Source of the DNA: Paracyclopina nana
Lineage: Eukaryota; Arthropoda; Copepoda; Cyclopoida; Cyclopettidae
Reading direction: 5' to 3'
Length of the DNA: 64,000 nt
Assembly (NCBI GenBank): GCA_019096065.1
Contig: JAGUCH010000001.1
Location: forward strand, 15,934,001-15,998,000
Part shown: positions 57,201-64,000 of the stretch, in pieces
How positions within the stretch are numbered: position 1 is the stretch's first letter
Layout: the number at the start of each line of letters is the position of its first letter
Made by a program: the position numbers and the translations under genes
Notes under the pieces: generated by a model
The model's input: the letters and a program-made list of their open reading frames with translations, nothing else
What the model was told of the DNA's origin: nothing
Databases searched by the model: none

Positions 57201-59350
57201 CTCATCCATTTCATCCCCGTTGACACACAATCTAGCCCTTGCTTTATTTCAGCCTCATTTACCATATGGAAGATGGAAAGCTAGGCCTCATTGAAGAATA
57301 GATATAGGCTACACATGAATATCCTACATTGACTGTATTGGTAGGTTTTGAGAGCTGTGGAAAATTCCGAGGGTGACTTATCTATGTCTATGTACACCCT
57401 TTTTTAGCTCTTTTCTCTGAGTGCTCAAAGCCTAGTGGAGAAAAAGGGGGAGAAGAAGTAGCTCAAGATATATTGGTCTTTTCTGCCAAAGTGCCACATA
57501 TTAGAGAGATATTGTGCTATTGCAATTTCAGCCCTGGCAATACGTGTTGCTCATCTTCGTTATTTTGACTTTTGCTATTGGCTTTCTAATTTCTGCGGCA
57601 TCATCAAGCTCTGCTACTTTGCACATTGCCCGATCGGAAAAGTGCAGCATCTGATGGCAGACTAAAGCTGCAGATTTCATCTTGAAAGTATTGAAAACTT
57701 TCATCTTTGCTGCCATCATGACCTTCCGTCGTTGGCGGAAAATGAAAAAAAAAAACACCAATCTTTCCAAGGCATATAACGGCTAGTGGAGAGCCACCAA
57801 AAAATTACCCAAAAAGCCTGGAACTGCCTAGTTTTAGGTTTGATCGGGGGAAAGAGCCTAAAAGCTGAGACCGAGAGAAGTTTTTCAGGCAGCACAAAAA
57901 AGAGACACCGTATGTTAACAGTAGCATATGCTACCATATACCACACATATAGGATCACCAAGAACAATTCAGAAAAAAGTCCCATTTCCTTTTTCGTTGG
58001 CATAGCATGTAGGCATACTCCAGATCGTGCGAAACGAAAGGCAAAAATCTGGAAATGGTCCCAGTGTGCATATATGTGACCTGCGCTTCTCTAGCATACC
58101 AGAATATATACACAGTATGCTATATTGTGTGTGCGAGTCGACGCTCTGTTCTAAGGACCCCCGTAAATAGGGTCCATAATAGGCGAGGAGGAAGAAGCTT
58201 CTGCCGCAGCATGGTATATAGTATATGCTACTACTCTCCGGCGGTTATAGTGTTGAGCAGCAAGTGAGCAGAGAAAGGCATTGGAGTGAAGGGAGAGTTG
58301 GCGGGAGAATGCGGTTCACTTGGTACAACGTTCTTCGTCTCGAATATTATGGGGGAACGAAGAAAGAGAAAGCTCACTGCTTCCATACTGCAGTCGCACT
58401 ATGCTCGGCTACTATGCTACTTCGACGGCTTGCTCTATAGTGTTCCTAAGCTCTTTATTGCCGTCGCCGTTGAGATGCAGGATCATTTCAAATGATTGGC
58501 CTCAAGCTTTCTATGGATTGAAATTAAGACCTCAAGTCCCATGGGACTTTTCTCTTATACCTTTCTGCTTCTCTCGTTTTTTGACATTTTTTACTATAGC
58601 TAATAGTATCAAACTTCAACAAATGCAGTTTTTCCTAAAGACTTTTGGGGATCGGTTTGTCTCAGTGTGGTGACCGGAGTCTGGTCACTAGTTCTCACGC
58701 ACAAAGGCCAAAAGAAGAGCCTTTTGTGCATGGCCATAAGGTGTAGTAGTGGCAAAGAAGTGCCATAGCCAGCATGGATGCTTTTCTAACAAAGGCTCTC
58801 TGAATTTGTCGAGTTTTCACTCTCTCCTCGCGTGTGCCATTTTATATGGTACATACGAGATTGAAGTTCCCATGCGGATACCATATAGTACGCGTATGGT
58901 AGCATAAGCTCCAAAGACAAAGAGCTTTCACTTTAGCAACTCTGGTACTTAACATTCTAAAGTCTCAACAAGTCAGGCTAGGGTTACCAGCTGGTGCTCA
59001 TCTTGGCATTTCTTGCAAGGCCCCTTTTCTGGCCAATTTCCCGCCATGTGGCTGAGGGTTATAATTATGGCGTGTGTGGCATTTAACTCCACCGCTGCAG
59101 TTTCCCGTGCCACGACGGATTGACTACTTGACGCGTTGCAGTAAACACGCAAACTAGCTATATGGCACTTATTATTATGCTCTACAGTGCCAAAATGCCT
59201 TTTCTCCGGCAAAATCGACTCACCAGTGGCCGTTGGCATGGCGGGAGGGTAGAGGCCATAAAACGGAGGCTGCAGCACTGGGGGCGTGGCCAAGTGGCCG
59301 GAGGGCGTGGTCAGATGCGTCGGGTGGTAGTCCATGTTCACATAGTAGCA
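51296..59350 (-). CDS. GSE1: Genetic suppressor element 1 homologue, middle and C-terminal exons
   Basis: Seven exons join in frame: 59350-59224, 57097-56835, 56781-56552, 55694-54839, 54577-54376, 52543-52064, 51501-51296; 787 residues in this part. Introns are GT-AG. The exon at 57097 encodes SSSSFAAALRNLAKNASS, matching SSSFAAALRKLAKQA of vertebrate GSE1. The next exons have FQPYRPE and the SYGYHPAFFPSPHL region like the vertebrate PYHTTD...YHPSYLAPHPF block. Basic segments KKDRKRRRST and HLKAKKKHHAK and a LKYLRYFRLG motif follow. The last two exons carry WPGIEAIIDSYKKY and a heptad coiled coil (EEMSSLREQQKRLQSEM onward) that parallels the GSE1 C-terminus (WQGIEAVFEAYQEH). Vertebrate GSE1 is a nuclear subunit of histone-deacetylase/demethylase co-repressor (BRAF-HDAC/CoREST-type) complexes. 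The acceptor at 59350 is the weakest point. Confidence 0.85.
53201..53595. mobile_element. MITE with AGGGCG...CGCCCT ends, copy 2 (GSE1 intron)
   Basis: Starts AGGGCGATCCCATGTTA and ends CCAATACGGGAACGCCCT. It is the inverted counterpart of 38367-38766, with high similarity along its length (AGCAACCTTACTTGATCAG, CCCAGATATTTATGT on the complement). TA flanks both ends. Confidence 0.8.
56093..56470. repeat. Dispersed repeat, copy 2 (GSE1 intron)
   Basis: Related to 37265-37790 in the same orientation; see that entry for shared words. It has an internal deletion relative to copy 1 toward the right end, and lies in the intron between GSE1 exons 55694 and 56552. Confidence 0.7.
57098..59223 (-). 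other. GSE1 intron, 2126 bp
   Basis: No exon found. It holds a perfect 14-bp palindrome GTAGCATATGCTAC at 57921 and many related ATATAG/CATATG words (for example near 58210, 58430 and 58890), which continue in the next intron. Confidence 0.5.
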
Positions 59351-62300
59351 CTACGCTGCATGTCTTTCACTGCAGACGTCCCATGTAGGAGTGAGTGGTT
59401 ATAACATGGGACCATCAGAGGCTGTGTGAGGCTGTAGTAGTATGAGCGCATGTGAGAGTTGTAGTAGCAGTGGAGAAGGTTATGGTATAGTCGTCGTGGT
59501 GTCAGCACCAACCATGGTGCAAACCGACGAAGAGCCATACTACTAGACTCCCCAGCAATAGACGAGCGCCGAGAATATAGGCGCATGTGGCTGTGATACC
59601 ACTCTGAGGCCACCGAGGAGGACGCAGTCGTTTGCCAGGAACAGGCATAACGACCACATTTCATTTTCCCGTACAAAAATGCGTCTCTCCATTGTTTCCA
59701 TTTATTGTCGTTAAAAATTAGCAATTTTCTGATTAATCGCGGATATATCCTATTTAAAATTGACAATTAATCAGATGGGTTGTGAATTTTCAAATACTAG
59801 GAACATTTCTGGTCTGCAGGGGCTGAGAGGAACGATGCTTTTTGTGGCGGCCATGCGTCACTTTGTGCGGATATGCGTGAATTCATATTTCATGGTGAAA
59901 TTAGTGAAAGCCATTAGAAAAGCGCGCAGATGGTTCCGGACTCTTGAGTAAATAAGTGAGTCAACTGCGCTGCGGCTATAGAGCTGCAGAAGCAGCAGGA
60001 GCAGTTGTAGCAGCCATGCTAGGAGGAGGGGAACTCGACAACATATCGTCGAGCAGTCTTCCTATGCTTCCATATCACGGTCGCCTCCACTATATATCTT
60101 CTCTCCTTTCCTGATGCTCAAGCTTCCGTCTCAAGTCCGACGTCGACGACGACGACGACTATGAAGCTCGAGTGTAATGCAGCATCCACCATGATGAAAC
60201 CATACACACCCTGTCCCACTTTTCTTTGAAAAGGTCCAAAAAGTAAAAAAACATCAAAATAGTCTTGCTAAATAAAATTACAGATTATGTATCAACTAAT
60301 ATAGAGTACGTACGTATTTTTTCCGCTGTAAAAAAACCTAAAAAACCCTGTGATATTAGTGAAAGGAGTTCTATATTTTTAAAGAGGTGGACGATTGTGG
60401 CGTGGCCAAAAGTTTGGGACATCGAGCATCACTCTTACTCCTTTTGGCATGCCATCACCGTTGAGTTGCGTTTGCTGCAACTCGAGAGACGAAGAAGAAG
60501 CAGAGAACTCCTACTTTGTATAGTATATGGTGCTATAGGCGAGGAGAGATCCTCTCATGTCTAACTCCCCTCTTAGTGGCCACGACACGGACTCAGATCG
60601 AGGCTGCCGCTTCTTACTCCGACCATATACCATATATATAGTAGCTAGCTGGCTGCTGCTGCTGCTAGAGGCCATCCGCTATGTTGGGTGCACAATCATC
60701 GAGGAGTCTGGAGACGTCGCCATCGCCATTGTCGAACACGCACACCACCAACTTCGAGGCTCGAGCAGGAGAAGCAAGAAGGCTGGATATTTCACGAGGT
60801 CGCAAGCTTTTCAACTTCCTCATGGATATGCATGCTATTTGAGCTAATAAGGAGCCACATGCAAAATATTGCTCAATTTTTAACTCGTGTATGCGGCTGA
60901 TTGTTTGCGGAATGTTTAGCCTAGCTTCTATGTATGGTATGGAAGTAGTGTGCCATCAACGTGGAAGCTCTCCCATGTGACGCAGCCACTGAAGTGAACA
61001 CAGAGGAACAATGGCGGATAGAAAGCTGTATATAGGAGAATTCGCATCCGCAGCAGCAGCAGGAGCAGTTTAAAACATTACTAGATCAATGACGCGCGCC
61101 ACCACCATCATCATATCATCACGATCATCATCTGCATCATGTTACGAGGAGAAAGCACGGATGTGACAGCAACTCTTTAACGCCCTATCTCATATATGTA
61201 ATGCAATTTGAATGAAATAGACATGCATGTATTATTTTTGTGCGTGGAATTATTAGGCCTGCACAGCTTATCTTTGGCGCAAATTAGGTAGAATGGCCGC
61301 AATGCCAACCCAAAACATTGCCACCAAGAAATGCAAATTAGCTTAATATGCTAGCCCTTTTTGGCACTAGCTGTTGCAATGGCGTCTACATAGATTGCCT
61401 CGCTCCACTCATTCGCAGCCGTTTTCACGCGCTTGCACTTACTACTGCAGAAGCCATATACACACACTTGTGCTCTAGTTTGTACGCGTATATATACAGC
61501 ACACACTACTTCACATATACTACACTGCCAGAGTTGTACGTGTATAGTGTGAGTGGAACCAGTAGAAGACTTTGCAAAGAAGACTGAAGAAGCAGTCGTA
61601 GGAGAAGTTGAGGCCACACGGCCGGGCATTGCAGAAAGTAGTAGAAGAGGCTTTTTGGTCTCGGCACCAAAGAAGCCACACTGGGGTGCATGCCCAATTA
61701 AAAAAAAATAATGTTGCTAAGCCAGACCATTTTCGCTAAGAAATTGAAAATAATAAACATTTCCAATCGTAAAATCCTCAATTATCATGGCAATTGAAAT
61801 CTTTGAAATGCGGTGATACCAATGTTTTATCATAATTCATAGAATGAATAGCATAAGTATTGCACTGTTTTGAAGTTACACTGCCCACTGTGAAGGTATC
61901 CTCATCCTCGGTGATGGTGACTGCAATGAACCACGGCGTCCCTTGCTCCTCGTGTCGTTCATCTAAATGAGATGGCACCCGGCTTTCAGCCCTCAGGGCC
62001 ACATGTAGAAAGCTGGTTTGCTGCTGCTGATGCCATCATCTACCAAAGGAGGAGAGTAGAAGGGGAATTTGCCATTCATTCCTCGAGCTGCGTCGTCTTG
62101 CGAGCATATCATACGCGCTCGTGACGACATCTGCACGATTACCCCAGTGATTTCCTGGGGAATTATCCGAAAACGTGCGCTGCTCAGATGGTCGCTTCCT
62201 AATACAGAAATGCACTTATTGGCAGCTTAAAAGCAAAGGCAGCATAAATCAACTTAGGCGGATATGTGAAACCCAAGTGAGCGCAAATCTGCGTAAAATG

Positions 62301-63027
62301 CTAATCTAGCTGATATTGAGAAACCAGAGAAGAGTAGGAGAAGGGAAAACATTCCACGAAGTGGCTGCTGCTCAAATAGCTGGAACTTAACCTTTGCAGC
62401 AGCCCACAACTACTTTCGAGTACCATGGTCGCTACTTGCAATGGAAGGCTGGTATGCCGTATAAATAGTTGCTTTCCGCAAAGCTCTCGAGATATAGTGG
62501 CACTCCCGTTAGTTTCAGCAGGCCTTTGTTCATTAGCACAACGAGTTGTTGGAGGACAGCCGCAGTTTAAATGTGATTTTTTTTGGTTAACTTTATTTAG
62601 CGCTAAATGAAGTTGTAGCAATAGTAGTACAAGAATTGATGATACTGATTTGACACGCAACAGGAGGAACGATATTTTGAAGGAAACAATTTTAATTCAT
62701 TATTCTCAGTGTTGTTGCTGTAGCAGTAATAATGGGAGGATGGGCAGAAAACAAAAAAGAAAAATTGCCGTAAAATGCCAAAGGATGGTGAAGATTCTAT
62801 GAAGAAGATTGATACTAGAAAAAGATTAATAATTCTCGTTTCTTCATCTGGTCCGGGAAGGGCTCAGAGGTGATAGCGAGGAAGGGGGCATCATTGCTAG
62901 TAAAATATTTTGACAATATTACAGTGAACAATGGAAACTAGCCTAGTAGTTTTTGTTGTAGTAGTAGAAGTAATTTCATCATCACACAATTAAAAATGAA
63001 CACACTTTATCCCTATCAGCGAAGTTG
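59351..63027 (-). other. GSE1 upstream intron region, about 3.7 kb
   Basis: No exon is firmly supported. It contains CATATG/TATAGTA words and CAGCAGCAG-type runs (near 59990, 60650, 61050). A frame at about 61530-61629 (minus; MPGRVASTSPTTASS) has the right Ser/Thr composition for a GSE1 exon but no convincing donor. The poly-TC/TATA composition differs from the rest of the window. Confidence 0.4.
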
Positions 63028-64000
63028 TCAACTCTTCAACCTCGGAACCGTGGACACAGAGGCTGTGGAAACGGAGGCCGGGGTCATGGGGGCCTCGTTG
63101 GCCGGCTTGCTCATAGCCATGGACGATGGCAATTGCGGTGGGCCTGCAATGGACAAGCCACTCGGTGCTGACGGGCCCGAGGTCGGCCTCGTGAATTTGG
63201 ACAGCCTCTCTTGCGCGGTGATCAATTGCGACGCTTCGCTTTCCGGAGGCGGCGGAATTTGCATCCAATTGTATTGTCGCTTCTCGACGGGGATTCCGTA
63301 CTTTCCAGCCTCTATGAACTGACCTCGGAGGCTCTCGAAGCAGTCCAGGCAAACCGCCACCATTTCGCCATTTTCCATGGTTATGACACCTTTCCTCGGC
63401 TTGTGATGGCGCAAAAAGGGGAAATCCTGCAATTGAACAATGAACTTAACAATGAACGATGGCCTATTGCTGCTGCGATGAAACGATCTTGGCAAAACGC
63501 CCGATTCCTAAAACTGTCCATCACTTGCACAAGAAATTGAGGTCAACTACTCCCCAATCAGGCCAAAAAGAAGAAGAAGCTGATTTACTGGGAATTATAA
63601 TGAGGCTTTATCCGAGAGCGGGTTTTAGGGGAAAACCTGAATATTACCATGACACGAAGAGCACGAATTCGTTTTCGATACGTCAATATGCCGCAGACGT
63701 AGCAACGGTACTCGTGCAAGTTGTAGGTCCGGTCGTTGGGGTCAACGTAAGTCGCTGTCGTTCTGGCCTCGTTGTACTTGGCCCACTGGACCATGACGCT
63801 ATGGTAGCAGAACGTGCACACCAGAGCTGTTCCGTCCTCTCTAAGGGTTTCAGCCCGATTCTTAGGCACGTGCTTCTTCATGAAAGGAAAGTAGGGGGCC
63901 TTTTTCCCAGGGGCTGTGCTGTAGAGCATCCTCGAAAAGCTCAGCTCGGAGTGAAGGCCACAAAGAAAGCAGTAGAATGAACTCGAGTTGGCTGGGGGCT
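63028..64000 (-). CDS. N-terminal Cys-rich exons, probably of GSE1, running off the window
   Basis: Two consecutive minus-strand exons: from beyond 64000 down to 63648 (donor ATG|GTAATA), and 63426 downward to at most 63028, where the frame hits TGA. They join in phase 0 (RIRALRVM|DFPFLRHHK). Four CxxC motifs appear: YCFLCG, VCTFCYHSVMVQW, RCYVCG and VCLDCFESL, interleaved with the repeated pattern PYFPF-x-KKH / DFPFLRHHK. This suggests a duplicated zinc-binding module, followed by KRQYNWMQIPPPP and a Pro/Ser/Ala tail. The strand and position suggest these are 5' exons of GSE1, as I expect for arthropod GSE1. No donor giving the phase needed at 59350 is convincing, so they could instead be the 3' end of a separate gene. 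Confidence 0.6.

Noticed and set aside
59338..59766. 142-codon minus-strand ORF as an upstream GSE1 exon
   Set aside because: Composition (Tyr/His/Arg-rich, many Met) is unlike GSE1, and it ends in a stop in a different frame from the conserved exon.

Overview
The window is nuclear DNA of an arthropod, most likely a crustacean or another non-dipteran lineage. The evidence is spliced genes with mostly short introns (many of 50-150 bp), a chitin-binding cuticular protein, animal orthologues (CEP41, RNF144, AFMID, GSE1), a BEL/Pao retrotransposon and many small inverted-repeat transposons. The sequence is AT-rich and more than half of it is intergenic or transposon-derived. No assignment below genus-independent 'arthropod' level is supported by the sequence alone.

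Layout. 1-6.3 kb: a decayed animal-type EnSpm/CACTA-like DNA transposon with two divergent genes (transposase on minus, a second unrecognised protein on plus) around a shared promoter gap. 8.1-9.6 kb: a secreted cuticular protein with one CBM14 domain. 10.0-11.7 kb (minus): CEP41, three exons, complete. 12.9-14.6 kb: an AT-rich repeat unit with a 23-bp satellite. 15.6-18.7 kb (minus): RNF144-type RBR ubiquitin ligase, six exons, with a long N-terminal extension. 18.7-25.3 kb: intergenic with transposon remnants. 25.3-26.7 kb: a two-exon secreted precursor of unknown family. 26.7-31.7 kb: nested repeats, including a composite inverted-repeat element and a hAT-type MITE with a perfect 8-bp target duplication. 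31.9-34.9 kb (minus): a membrane-anchored retinol-dehydrogenase-like SDR whose largest intron holds interleaved inverted repeats. 35-37.9 kb: two related hairpins flanking a 40-bp tandem array, and a foldback MITE. 37.9-40.6 kb (plus): arylformamidase (AFMID), six exons, one intron of which looks like an inserted MITE. 40.67-50.64 kb: a young BEL/Pao element (201-bp LTRs with one difference seen, 5-bp target duplication) with gag, a -1 frameshift signal, pol with a single premature stop, and an extra 468-residue ORF between integrase and the 3' LTR. 51.3-64 kb (minus): GSE1, running off the right edge.

The host genes are unrelated housekeeping, cuticle and chromatin genes, not an operon or pathway. 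The most notable items are the extra ORF and frameshift signal of the BEL element, the MITE-like intron in AFMID, the unrecognised secreted precursor, and a family of foldback elements with GGCT ends and 3-bp target duplications. Exon joins were chosen from splice dinucleotides plus reading-frame phase; every multi-exon gene called complete keeps frame through all joins.
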